64,000 nt of DNA from Autumnicola psychrophila (GTDB lineage: Bacteria; Bacteroidota; Bacteroidia; Flavobacteriales; Flavobacteriaceae): positions 62,001 through 126,000 of the forward strand of contig NZ_JAVRHN010000008.1 of assembly GCF_031846645.1 (NCBI RefSeq). Direction: 5' to 3'. The notes below the pieces were generated by a model. The model ran no database searches and was not told the DNA's origin. It saw only the letters and a list, made by a program, of their open reading frames with translations. Shown one piece after another: positions 45,201-53,091 of this stretch (the first letter of the stretch is position 1; every line of letters starts with the position of its first letter). A program made the position numbers and the translations under genes.

Positions 45201-45261
45201 ATCTGAACTGGCAAGGATCAAAGCAAAAGAATCCAAAACCAACTCTTCAGTACAAAACTAA
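42247..45261 (+). CDS. Secreted TPR-repeat protein (1004 aa)
   Basis: Signal peptide FLFVVLLLLSFQAFAQ, then TPR units along almost the whole length (for example ALELYNNQQYLAAQNLFDDV, AYFRSNDYEQARTYLERV, GYAYYKQGDYQSAISEFNKI, LYEEGDYYQALENFEKAL, and FREGNRDKSMSHYRFVIS). It is a large periplasmic scaffold of a type conserved in Flavobacteriaceae next to a TonB-receptor-like barrel. The barrel gene follows after 33 bp, so the two probably form one transcription unit and one envelope complex. Function unproven. Confidence 0.88.
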   Translation: MTTSKPFLFVVLLLLSFQAFAQQTAAFTNTLADFNRALELYNNQQYLAAQNLFDDVKDETEDEKIEADAAYYIANAAVRLNQQGADRLMERFVTRYPTSTKTNSAYLDVADYYFNTGKYALARKWYDKVDENAMSRKDRQRFYFNNGYAYFRSNDYEQARTYLERVRDSKEYGSQAKYYIGFMAYESDDYEEANENFEQVQDNDRYSEDLSYFQADMNFKLGNFEEAIKLGLEQLPSSNRQEKSQLNKIIGESYFNLGQYEQAIPYLKEYQGLRGKWNNTDYYQLGYAYYKQGDYQSAISEFNKIIDGNNSIAQNAYYHLAQSYLNVDQKQQALNAFKNASEMEFDAKIQKDAYLNYAKLSYEIGNSYESPSQVLLNFLEKYPDSESRQEVETLLVDSFINSGNYEEAMRLLENNRNFSDKQAFQKVAFYYGLELYEEGDYYQALENFEKALAEPRDPVITAKATFWKAESEFNVNRIDDAIIGYKEFGGMTAARGTEEMKNLDYNLGYAYFKKNEYAQAINYFKRYAENTSNDGPRRDDAYLRLGDSYFVNSQYWPAMEAYNSAIANNVENSDYAAFQKAISYGFVDRNETKIEELNNFMNKYPRSSYRDDALFELGNTYVAMNNTAQGVQSYNRLIRDVPGSSLVPKAMLRQGLIYYNSNEGDKALERLKKVVADYPNTPEAMQAVSTARNVYVDLGRTDEYASWVRNIDFVEVSDADLDNTSYEAAENQYLNNKTTQAIRGFENYIQEFPNGIHSINANFYLAQLYFREGNRDKSMSHYRFVISKPNNEFTEQALARLSQIYLEKGNYAEATPLLERLEKQAEAQENVIFAQSNLMKSYFEEGNIARAQAYAEKVLQNPGAEEKAKTDAQVIVARAAMKNGNESRAKTAYTEVQKTATGELAAEALYYDAYFKNKSGNYEASNAAVQILAKDFSGYKRWGAKGLVLMAKNFDQLGDAYQATYILENVIKNFGNQPEVVAEAKSELARIKAKESKTNSSVQN

Positions 45262-45294
45262 TCATACTCAATTTAATATTTAAGAAACTCCTAT

Positions 45295-47118
45295 ATGCGA
45301 ATTTTCTCAATAAAGGACCGCGCTGCAAATCCAAATAGTATGACTCTAAAAACATATTCTAAATTCAGCTTAATGCTAAATACATTTAACCCATTGGCGA
45401 TAATAAAAAGAAACCTGGTTTTAGGCTTGTTTTTAATCAGCGGAGTCCTTTTTGCCCAGGATCCCATTGGCAGCGAAACTGTAACGGTGGTAAAACCGTA
45501 TTCGCCCTCTGTACGCGATGCTTCCAAAATACGGGAAACACCTACCCGGGCAGATTCAGTAAATACAGCGAAGAAGCCGGTTCAGTACAGCATTTTTTCA
45601 GTTCCGGTTGCTTCCACTTTTACGCCGGCCAAAGGTCGTGCTACCACTGTGGAAAGGGAAAGACCACCAAAGGTTTTTGACAACTATGCCACTCTTGGTT
45701 TCGGAAATTACTCTAATGTTTTAGCCGAATTTTACAGTAATCTCGAAGTAAATCGTACCGATAACTTCGGAATTTTTCTTAATCATAATTCCTCGCAGGG
45801 TGGGATAGAAGGAGTTCGCCTGGATGATCATTTTTATGATACCGAGCTTAATTTGAGCTATACACGCCGGGATCGTGAGCTATCCTGGAAGACAGAAGTA
45901 GGAGGGCAGCACCAGCTTTTTAACTGGTATGGGTTGCCGGAAAATCCTGCACTTTCCAATGATCAGGTAATGGATATTGATCCTACACAAAATTACTTTT
46001 CAGTTTATGCAGGTGGTGAAATAGACCTTTATGATTCCTTTTTTGATAAAGCAAAAGCAAAATTCAGACATTCGGGAGATTCTTACGGCTCTTCAGAAAA
46101 TCATTTTGATGCCAAAGGAACGTTTGAAGTAAATATTGCCGGAGAACTTATTACTTCAGACATTACCGCAGATATCGTAAATGGGCAATTTGAAGAGGCC
46201 GCTTTGGATGGTACCGCGCAGGATTACACTTTTATGAATTTCGGCTTTAGTCCGAGTTTATTGGTGCTTCGGGATGATCTTACTCTAAATTTAGGAATTG
46301 GACTTTTCTTCAGTCTTGATCCCGAGAACAGCGATAATAATTTTTATCTGTATCCACAGATTACGGGAAGTTACAGACTTTCAGATCTTTTAACTGCCTA
46401 TGCAGGGATTGAAGGAGATCTTGAGCAAAATACCTACTACGATTTCTACCAGAAAAACCCTTATGTATCCCCTGGTTTGGCGATCCAGCCAACAGAGACC
46501 GAATATGATGCTTATGTAGGCGCAAAAGGGAGATTAACCACATTTTTGGGGTATAATGCTAGAGCCGGATATGCTTCTCAATTCAACAAAGCTTTATTCC
46601 GAAGAAATCCTACAGGTCCGCTCGCTTCTATAGAAAATTATGGCTACGGAAACTCTTTCCAGGTCGTTTATGATGATGTAAATACGTTTTCGTTCTTTGG
46701 AGAACTAAATGTTGATGTGAACAGGAATTTTCATCTTTCCCTGAATGCAGAATATCTTGGATATTCTACCGATGAAGAAGCAGAAGCATGGAATTTGCCA
46801 AATGTGAAGGCTTCCCTTAATGCCGATTATCAGATTACTGAAAAATGGTATGCAGGTGGAAATATTTTCTTTAGAGGCGAACGTCAGGATTTGGCAATTA
46901 TCGACAACACGCAAGTAGACGGTTCTTTACTTGAAGAAATTGTAACGCTGGACGCCTATTTTGATCTGAATGCCCACCTGGGTTATCGTTTTAATGAGCA
47001 ACTTTCAGCTTTTGTTAGAGGAAATAACCTGCTGAACAACGATTATGAACGCTGGACGAACTTCCAGGTTCAGGGATTACAGGTTTTAGCCGGGGCAACC
47101 TATAAATTCGATTTCTAG
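45295..47118 (+). CDS. TonB-dependent-receptor-like outer-membrane barrel without plug
   Basis: 607 residues. The signal peptide is RNLVLGLFLISGVLFAQ. Next is SETVTVVKPYSPSVRDASKI, a Pro-rich N-terminal segment typical of this flavobacterial family, instead of a plug domain. The remainder has alternating barrel strands, ending in the receptor-like FVRGNNLLNNDYERWTNFQV and a terminal aromatic (YKFDF). The start is uncertain: ATG 45295 gives a 40-residue leader, while the ATG at 45340 (MTLKTYSKF) or 45373 (MLNTFNPLA) would give a more normal signal peptide. It lies 33 bp after the TPR gene and is followed by a terminator. Confidence 0.82.
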   Translation: MRIFSIKDRAANPNSMTLKTYSKFSLMLNTFNPLAIIKRNLVLGLFLISGVLFAQDPIGSETVTVVKPYSPSVRDASKIRETPTRADSVNTAKKPVQYSIFSVPVASTFTPAKGRATTVERERPPKVFDNYATLGFGNYSNVLAEFYSNLEVNRTDNFGIFLNHNSSQGGIEGVRLDDHFYDTELNLSYTRRDRELSWKTEVGGQHQLFNWYGLPENPALSNDQVMDIDPTQNYFSVYAGGEIDLYDSFFDKAKAKFRHSGDSYGSSENHFDAKGTFEVNIAGELITSDITADIVNGQFEEAALDGTAQDYTFMNFGFSPSLLVLRDDLTLNLGIGLFFSLDPENSDNNFYLYPQITGSYRLSDLLTAYAGIEGDLEQNTYYDFYQKNPYVSPGLAIQPTETEYDAYVGAKGRLTTFLGYNARAGYASQFNKALFRRNPTGPLASIENYGYGNSFQVVYDDVNTFSFFGELNVDVNRNFHLSLNAEYLGYSTDEEAEAWNLPNVKASLNADYQITEKWYAGGNIFFRGERQDLAIIDNTQVDGSLLEEIVTLDAYFDLNAHLGYRFNEQLSAFVRGNNLLNNDYERWTNFQVQGLQVLAGATYKFDF

Positions 47119-47160
47119 AAGAAAAAACATGATTAAAATCTTTTTTAGAATTATAGTAGT

Positions 47161-47186
47161 AAAAGCACCTTCCGGGGTGCTTTTTT
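47161..47186 (+). terminator. Terminator after the barrel gene
   Basis: AAAAGCACC (47161-47169) pairs with GGTGCTTTT (47176-47184), then more T. It lies 43 bp past the stop at 47118. Confidence 0.85.
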
Positions 47187-47372
47187 AATGATAAGACTAA
47201 TTTGCCAATTTTCGGCCTTTTCGGCTTAAGTTATTGCTTTTCAGAAATTTGTTATCTTGAGCAAATTCCATTACTTAACAATTAGTAAACATTGGAAACT
47301 TAAAATTGAGTTAATATTGCACCCGGAAAAACAAAAATTAAATCCGAATTAAAAAGTAATCAAAAATTCTAA

Positions 47373-48497
47373 ATGGCAAAGAAATTCAGGCGGATTAACC
47401 GCGATCGACCCTACTTAAATATCCTCGATTTCTTAGTGCAGGAAAAGACTTTCCTGGCAATTATCATAATCGGGATTATAATGGCCGGAATTTTCACTGG
47501 TAACACCCGGGCCGCGATGTGGCTGGGCTTCTTTTTTGCAGCGTATGCAACTGTAGCAAACGATAGTATCCAGTCCCTTGGAACTTTTATTGAAAGCAAT
47601 AAAAAAAAGCAATGGTGGGTTTTGTGGCTCTATGTTGGAACTATTTTTCTGGGCGTAGTTACCTGGAGCTGGTTTCAGTACGACGGAGATGTCACATTTC
47701 AGCGGCTTACCAAACCCGATGGAAGCACACCATATCCTCATCCTGAGCAATTTAGTTTCTTCCAGATTATAGCTCCGTTGATCTTATTGATTTTGACGAG
47801 GTTACGGATGCCGGTTTCCACGACTTTCCTTATCCTAAGTGTTTTTAGTGCAGATACTTCGGGAATTACCTCTGTGGTATGGAAAAGCTGGACCGGTTAT
47901 ATAATGGCGTTTGTACTGTCATTTTTGGTGTGGTACCTATCATATAACTTTATTAGAAAATACTTTAAAAGCAGGAAATTTAATAACAGCTGGACTATCA
48001 CTCAATGGATTGTGAGTGGTACACTTTGGGGTGTCTGGGTAATGCAGGATGGTGCAAACATTGCCGTGTTTCTCCCAAGGCAGCTGGATGTTTTTCAATT
48101 TACGGTATTTGCTCTAACCATATTCCTGGGACTTGGTCTTTTGTTTTACTTGCGCGGTGACAAAATTCAGCAGGTGGTAAGTGAAAAAACCCGAATTTCT
48201 GATATCCGGGCGGCTACGCTGGTAGATTTAATCTATGTGGTGATGCTTATTTATAAGCTATTTATAAGTACTGTCCCAATGAGTACAACATGGGTTTTCC
48301 TCGGGGTGATTGGAGGACGCGAAATTGCTATTAGCCTTGCACGTAAAAAGAAAGGAAAAAAGCACCGCAAAAAAGCCGGAGTAATGATTTTCAAAGATTT
48401 CTCTTATGCAATGATTGGGCTCTTTGTGTCAGTTGCATTGGCCGCAGCTGCAAATCCCGATATTCGTTCTGCTATTGGGGAAGCGATGGGATTTTAA
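47373..48497 (+). CDS. PiT/PHO4-like inorganic phosphate transporter homologue
   Basis: 374-residue membrane protein with about ten hydrophobic segments. It carries two degenerate PiT-type signatures: FAAYATVANDSIQSLGTFI (N-terminal half, compare GANDVANAFGT) and STVPMSTTWVFLGVIGGREI (C-terminal half, compare VSTTH..G). The Lys/Arg-rich loop KKKGKKHRKK is cytoplasmic. It is shorter than E. coli PitA and the signature residues diverge, so the transported ion is not certain. Confidence 0.8.
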   Translation: MAKKFRRINRDRPYLNILDFLVQEKTFLAIIIIGIIMAGIFTGNTRAAMWLGFFFAAYATVANDSIQSLGTFIESNKKKQWWVLWLYVGTIFLGVVTWSWFQYDGDVTFQRLTKPDGSTPYPHPEQFSFFQIIAPLILLILTRLRMPVSTTFLILSVFSADTSGITSVVWKSWTGYIMAFVLSFLVWYLSYNFIRKYFKSRKFNNSWTITQWIVSGTLWGVWVMQDGANIAVFLPRQLDVFQFTVFALTIFLGLGLLFYLRGDKIQQVVSEKTRISDIRAATLVDLIYVVMLIYKLFISTVPMSTTWVFLGVIGGREIAISLARKKKGKKHRKKAGVMIFKDFSYAMIGLFVSVALAAAANPDIRSAIGEAMGF

Positions 48498-48544
48498 GCA
48501 TCCTACAAGCTTAAACTGGTAAATGAATATATAATTCTGAAAAT

Positions 48545-48570
48545 GCGCCCTTCATCGGGCGTATTTTTTA
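48545..48570 (+). terminator. Terminator after the PiT-like gene
   Basis: CGCCC (48546-48550) pairs with GGGCG (48557-48561) across a 6-base loop, then a T-rich run (TATTTTTTATTTTT). It lies 48 bp past the stop and immediately upstream of the amidohydrolase gene. Confidence 0.75.
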
Positions 48571-48590
48571 TTTTTACACAAAACGAATAA

Positions 48591-50216
48591 ATGAAAAAGA
48601 TTTTAATCATTTTGATTCTTGCGGTAGTTTCTACAGCATGTTCAGAAGAAAAAGAATCAGCAGACCTGTTGGTTTTTAATGCTGAAGTATATACTGTAGA
48701 TAATAACTTCAGTAAAGCAGAAGCGTTTGTAGTGAAGGATGGAAAGTTTCTGGCGATTGGTTCTTCCGAAGAACTTCAGGAGAAATATACGTACGCAGAA
48801 ACTTTTAATGCTGAAGGAAAAGCTGTTTTTCCCGGATTTATAGATGCCCATGCACATTTCTACAGACTGGGACTTCAGCAAAATCGGGTAGATCTTACAG
48901 GAACTGAAAGTTTTGAAGACGTAGTTACAAGAATTGTAGAGTTTCAGCAGAAAACCGGATCAGATTTTATAACCGGAAGAGGCTGGGATCAGAATGACTG
49001 GAAGGAGAAGGAATTTCCTGTAAAGGATACGCTGGACAGGCTGTTTCCCGATACTCCCATAGCGATAACAAGAATAGACGGTCATGCATTACTCGCTAAT
49101 CAGGCTGCCCTGGATGCTGCCGGAATTACTGCGGAAACTCCTTTTGAAGGGGGTGATATTGAGCAAAAAAACGGCAGGCTTACCGGGATAATTGTAGATA
49201 ATCCAATGAGCCTCGTTACCAATGCTCAACCAGAACCGACCACAGAAGAACAAACTGCAGCTTTGCTGGCAGCCCAGGACATATGCTTTGAATATGGCCT
49301 TACCACCGTAGACGATGCCGGAATCGACAAAAGCACGATAGAATTAATAGATAAGCTTCAGGAACAGGGTGATTTGAAGATCCGTATTTATGCAATGATC
49401 AGCAACACCGAAGAGAACCTGGATTTTTTTTTAAAGAAAGGACTTTATAAAACTGAGCGATTAAATGTGCGGTCGTTTAAATTTTATGGAGATGGTGCTT
49501 TAGGATCGAGAGGAGCTGCTTTAAAAGAAGAATATACCGACAGGCCGGCACACTTTGGTGCGTTGCTTTCCCCAATTGAAGATTTTGAGGAGACGGCAAG
49601 AAAAATAGCTGGTTCAGAGTTTCAGTTAAATACCCATGCGATCGGTGATTCGGCGAATTCTCTTGTATTAAAAACCTATGCTGAGTTGCTAAGTGAGAGC
49701 GAAGACAGGAGATGGCGGGTTGAACATTCGCAGGTAATTGATGAAGAAGATTTTAAATATTTCAGTAAAAATATAATTCCATCTGTACAGCCAACACATG
49801 CTACAAGTGATATGTACTGGGCTGAAGAGCGATTGGGTGAAGAACGCCTTGAAGGAGCTTACGCTTATAAAAAATTGCTGGACCAGGCTGGAATAATTGC
49901 CCTGGGAACAGATTTTCCGGTGGAAGAGGTTAGTCCGTTTCTAACTTTTTATGCTGCTGTAACACGTCAGGATACTGAAAATTATCCGGAAGGAGGATTT
50001 ATGGCGAAAGAGGCACTTTCCCGGGAAGAAACTTTGCGGGGAATGACCATCTGGGCAGCTTTCAGTAATTTTGAAGAAGATGAAAAAGGCAGTATTGAAA
50101 AAGGTAAATTTGCAGATTTTATAGTTCTAGATAAGGATATTATGAAAGTGGAAGCTGAAAAAATTCCGAAAATAAAGGTGCTTGGAACTTATGTGAATGG
50201 GGAGAAGGTGTATTAG
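48591..50216 (+). CDS. Amidohydrolase lipoprotein (YtcJ-like)
   Basis: 541 residues. Lipoprotein signal MKKILIILILAVVSTACSEE, with the lipid Cys at 17. The YtcJ-type metal-dependent amidohydrolase fold follows: FPGFIDAHAHFYRLG (first metal His pair), GWDQNDWKEKEFP, KFYGDGALGSRGAALKEEY, FQLNTHAIGDSANSLVL, RWRVEHSQVIDEED and ALGTDFPVEEVSPFLTF. Probably an outer- or periplasmic-membrane lipoprotein hydrolysing a small amide or ester; substrate unknown. Confidence 0.9.
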   Translation: MKKILIILILAVVSTACSEEKESADLLVFNAEVYTVDNNFSKAEAFVVKDGKFLAIGSSEELQEKYTYAETFNAEGKAVFPGFIDAHAHFYRLGLQQNRVDLTGTESFEDVVTRIVEFQQKTGSDFITGRGWDQNDWKEKEFPVKDTLDRLFPDTPIAITRIDGHALLANQAALDAAGITAETPFEGGDIEQKNGRLTGIIVDNPMSLVTNAQPEPTTEEQTAALLAAQDICFEYGLTTVDDAGIDKSTIELIDKLQEQGDLKIRIYAMISNTEENLDFFLKKGLYKTERLNVRSFKFYGDGALGSRGAALKEEYTDRPAHFGALLSPIEDFEETARKIAGSEFQLNTHAIGDSANSLVLKTYAELLSESEDRRWRVEHSQVIDEEDFKYFSKNIIPSVQPTHATSDMYWAEERLGEERLEGAYAYKKLLDQAGIIALGTDFPVEEVSPFLTFYAAVTRQDTENYPEGGFMAKEALSREETLRGMTIWAAFSNFEEDEKGSIEKGKFADFIVLDKDIMKVEAEKIPKIKVLGTYVNGEKVY

Positions 50217-50316
50217 TGATTTAATGTACTTAGGCAGTTTCGCTTTGGAAAAAACATTTCAGACAGGTTTGAAGGCTGTTTTTCAATCAACCTTTAACCT
50301 TAATATTTTATTTCGG

Positions 50317-50324
50317 TATCTTTG
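50317..50324 (+). promoter_or_regulatory. Bacteroidota -7 box of the PPIase gene
   Basis: TATCTTTG matches TAnnTTTG, 24 bp before the ATG at 50349. It supports that start rather than an upstream one at 50322. Confidence 0.75.
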
Positions 50325-50348
50325 CACTTCAATAAAAAAACAGAAGAA

Positions 50349-51281
50349 ATGGATAATGGTTTATATGCTAAATTTCACACTTCAAAAGGTGAGATTTTAG
50401 TCAATTTAGAATTTGAGAAAACTCCTGGAACAGTTGGAAACTTTGTTGGTCTGGCTGAAGGAAACATAGAAAATGATGCAATTCCCCAGGGAAAACCTTA
50501 CTACGACGGATTAAAGTTTCACCGTGTGATTCCAGATTTTATGGTGCAGGGTGGAGATCCGCAAGGAACAGGTTCCGGAGGGCCGGGATATCAGTTTGAG
50601 GATGAAATACATCCTGATCTTAAACACAACTCGCCGGGAACACTTTCTATGGCCAATGCCGGCCCGGGAACCAACGGTAGTCAGTTTTTTATCACTCATG
50701 GCGCAACTCCATGGCTGGACGGGAAACATACTGTTTTTGGAAATGTAGTGGAAGGACAGGAAGTTGTCGATAAAATTTCCCAGGGAGATAAGATCGAAAA
50801 ACTGGAAATTATAAGAGAAGGAGAAGCTGCTAAAAATTTTAATGCCGTAGAATCTTTCAGACAATTTAACGGGGCAAAAGCAGAACGTGAAGCGGCTGCA
50901 AAAAAGCAACAGGAAGAACTTTTAGGTGAAATTTCACAGGGTTTTGAAAAAACTGATAGCGGATTAAGGTATAAAATCGAGAAAAAAGGAAACGGGGCAA
51001 AAGCTGAAAAAGGAAAGACTGTTTCTGTACATTATAAAGGAATGCTGACCGATGGAACCGTTTTCGATTCTTCTTATAAAAGGAAAGAACCAATCGAATT
51101 TCCTATTGGACAGGGTCACGTGATTAAAGGCTGGGACGAAGGTATCCAGATGCTACAGGTTGGTGACCAGGCAAGGTTTGTAATTCCTTCGCATCTTGGC
51201 TACGGAGAACGTGGAGCAGGAGGAGTGATTCCACCAAATGCTGCTTTGGTATTTGATGTAGAACTTATGGATGTGAAATAG
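50349..51281 (+). CDS. Peptidyl-prolyl isomerase, cyclophilin-FKBP fusion
   Basis: 310 residues carrying two isomerase folds. The cyclophilin domain (about 1-160) shows DGLKFHRVIPDFMVQGGDP, SMANAGPGTNGSQFFIT and WLDGKHTVFGNVVEG. A Lys/Glu-rich linker follows, then the FKBP domain (about 220-310) with VSVHYKGMLTDGTVFDSSY, FPIGQGHVIKGWDEG and LGYGERGAGGVIPPNAALVF. Both catalyse cis-trans isomerisation of X-Pro bonds during folding. No signal peptide is evident, so it is probably cytoplasmic. Start chosen from the promoter box at 50317-50324. Confidence 0.93.
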   Translation: MDNGLYAKFHTSKGEILVNLEFEKTPGTVGNFVGLAEGNIENDAIPQGKPYYDGLKFHRVIPDFMVQGGDPQGTGSGGPGYQFEDEIHPDLKHNSPGTLSMANAGPGTNGSQFFITHGATPWLDGKHTVFGNVVEGQEVVDKISQGDKIEKLEIIREGEAAKNFNAVESFRQFNGAKAEREAAAKKQQEELLGEISQGFEKTDSGLRYKIEKKGNGAKAEKGKTVSVHYKGMLTDGTVFDSSYKRKEPIEFPIGQGHVIKGWDEGIQMLQVGDQARFVIPSHLGYGERGAGGVIPPNAALVFDVELMDVK

Positions 51282-51357
51282 CTGAATTTGATGCGTGCCG
51301 AAAAATGGCAAATATCGAACTACAGTTTATTGTGATGATCAAAAATTTTGAAGACAA

Positions 51358-51387
51358 AACGTGCTGATTTTTTCAGCACGTTTTTTT
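51358..51387 (+). terminator. Terminator after the PPIase gene
   Basis: A perfect 10-bp stem, AACGTGCTGA (51358-51367) with TCAGCACGTT (51373-51382), followed by T. It lies 77 bp past the stop at 51281 and 10 bp before the next ATG. Confidence 0.88.
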
Positions 51388-51397
51388 ATCTTTAAGA

Positions 51398-51943
51398 ATG
51401 ACTTCAGAGCAACTGGAATTATTAAAATATCCTATCGGGAAATTGTATTTTCCGGAGTGCCGTCCTGAAAATTATGTTCAGGACTGGATAGGAGATATTG
51501 CAGGCTGTCCTGAAGGGCTTCAAAACCTGGTGAAAAATCTGGAAGACGATCAACTCGATACAACCTACCGACCGGGCGGCTGGACTATAAGACAATTGGT
51601 GCATCACATGGCAGATAGCCACAGTCATGCGTATATTCGGTTTAAATGGGCTTTAACAGAGGATAATCCGTTGATAAAGGCGTATGATGAAAAAGCCTAT
51701 GCTGCACTTTTTGACAGTAAAGAAGCTCCGGTATCTCTTTCTCTGGATTATTTAAAAGCCCTGCATGCAAGATGGGTATTTTTACTTGAAGGAATGCAGC
51801 AAAATGATTTTTACAGGACTTTTCGCCATCCTGAGAGTAAGAAAGAAGTTCGTCTTCTAAATTGTCTTGCAATGTATTCCTGGCACTGCCGTCATCATTG
51901 CGCGCATATAGAGCACCTGATGAAAAGAAGGGATTGGATATAA
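51398..51943 (+). CDS. YfiT-like DinB-superfamily putative metal-dependent hydrolase/thiol transferase
   Basis: 181 residues. It starts LELLKYPIGKLYFPECRPEN, the YfiT opening, and has IRQLVHHMADSHSHAYIRFK (His triad first part) and YSWHCRHHCAHIEHLMKRR (remaining His ligands, Cys-rich). YfiT/BstA proteins are thiol S-transferases or putative metal hydrolases. The paralogue at 38196 is a different DinB subfamily. A bidirectional terminator lies between this gene and the convergent peroxiredoxin gene. Confidence 0.85.
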   Translation: MTSEQLELLKYPIGKLYFPECRPENYVQDWIGDIAGCPEGLQNLVKNLEDDQLDTTYRPGGWTIRQLVHHMADSHSHAYIRFKWALTEDNPLIKAYDEKAYAALFDSKEAPVSLSLDYLKALHARWVFLLEGMQQNDFYRTFRHPESKKEVRLLNCLAMYSWHCRHHCAHIEHLMKRRDWI

Positions 51944-51944
51944 A

Positions 51945-51976
51945 AAAAGCTGCATGAAATTTTTCATGCAGCTTTT
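51945..51976. terminator. Bidirectional terminator between YfiT-like and peroxiredoxin genes
   Basis: AAAAGCTGCATGAAA (51945-51959) pairs perfectly with TTTCATGCAGCTTTT (51962-51976). The A-rich and T-rich flanks allow termination in both directions, as fits the convergent genes. Confidence 0.88.
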
Positions 51977-52000
51977 ATCTTTAATATACTTGGTTATTCT

Positions 52001-52642
52001 CTATTTCGCGTCCGGTTGCGGAGTCATTCTTAGGTAAGGTTTTACCTCTTTAAATCCTTTTGGGAAAATGTTTTTAGCATCTTCGCTGGAAATGGCAGGA
52101 CTTATCACAACATCTTCACCACTTTTCCAGTTTGCAGGTGTTGCTACTTTATGATTTGCCGTTAATTGTAAGGAATCAATTACCCGCAACAACTCGTCGA
52201 AGTTTCTTCCTGTACTTGCAGGATAAGTGATCATTAGCTTGATTGTTTTATCAGGAGCTATAATGAAAACAGATCTTACCGTAAGGGTGTTATCTGCTTT
52301 TGGATGAATCATACCATATAAATTGGCAATTTTCCTGTCTTCATCTGCAATAATTGGAAAATTTACAGTAGTGTTCTGCGTGCTGTTAATATCTTCTATC
52401 CAGCCCTTATGAGACTCTACTCCGTCTACACTTAAAGCCATGACTTTTACATCACGCTTCTCAAATTTATCTTTATACTTGGCTGTAACTCCAAGTTCTG
52501 TAGTACAAACTGGTGTATAGTCTGCAGGGTGGGAGAATAATATTCCCCATCCATCTCCCAGAAAGTCATAAAAGTTAATTTTACCTTCAGATGTTTCTGC
52601 ATCAAAATTTGGTGCTTTGTCTCCTAATTTTAAGTCGCTCAT
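52001..52642 (-). CDS. 1-Cys peroxiredoxin (Prx6-like)
   Basis: 213 residues, reduces peroxides. The peroxidatic site is SHPADYTPVCTTELG with Cys46, the only Cys in the protein; this, the length and the C-terminal extension (NHKVATPANWKSGEDVVISP) make it the 1-Cys Prx6 class. RSVFIIAPDKTIKLMITYPASTGRNFDELLR is family-typical. A TAnnTTTG box lies 39-46 bp upstream on the minus strand. Confidence 0.93.
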   Translation of the reverse strand: MSDLKLGDKAPNFDAETSEGKINFYDFLGDGWGILFSHPADYTPVCTTELGVTAKYKDKFEKRDVKVMALSVDGVESHKGWIEDINSTQNTTVNFPIIADEDRKIANLYGMIHPKADNTLTVRSVFIIAPDKTIKLMITYPASTGRNFDELLRVIDSLQLTANHKVATPANWKSGEDVVISPAISSEDAKNIFPKGFKEVKPYLRMTPQPDAK

Positions 52643-52680
52643 ATCTATATCTCTTTTAGTGTTGAAGTAATAAAATTAAA

Positions 52681-52688
52681 CAAAAATA
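52681..52688 (-). promoter_or_regulatory. Bacteroidota -7 box of the peroxiredoxin gene
   Basis: Minus-strand TATTTTTG matches TAnnTTTG, about 40 bp before the peroxiredoxin ATG at 52642. Confidence 0.6.
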
Positions 52689-52759
52689 AACTGAAAAACT
52701 TAGTAAGCCGATAGGAAATACCTGAAGCTAAATAAGTCTTTTCTATTTGTGACAAGAAA

Positions 52760-53091
52760 TTATTCTTTCCACTTAATATTACAATCAATTCTGGACTTTT
52801 GAAATAGAGAAACTTTTCGGTTATTTAACACAGCATCCATGGCTTCCCGAAGATCCCGTCCTTTTCCAGAATCCCGTTTCCGGTGCTGGAATTATTAAGC
52901 CGACCTCTGTAAATAAGCTTTATTTCATCATTAAATAAAGAGAACTCTGGAGTACATGCCGCTTTGTAAGCTTGCGGCACTTCCTGTGTTTTATCGTACA
53001 ATACAGAAAAGAATACTGCTTCATTAGAACCGGGTGATCCTGTGGATACCTGTTTCTCTTTTCTTCCTAGAACAAAGCAATCCAATAACAT
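52760..53091 (-). pseudogene. Remnant of a thioredoxin-family (AhpC/TSA-like) protein gene
   Basis: The minus-strand frame 53091-52825 reads LYDKTQEVPQAYKAACTPEF, SLFNDEIKLIYRGRLNNSS, matching the second half of flavobacterial thioredoxin-family proteins. After GNG the frame shifts by one: in the next frame the DNA encodes GRDLREAMDAVLNN, then SRIDCNIKWKE and a TAA at 52760-52762, the expected C-terminal end. The N-terminal half, including the CxxC active site, is missing, and residues before LYDKTQEV are degenerate. The remnant abuts the 3' end of recG. This is truncation plus frameshift, so no functional protein. Confidence 0.82.
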
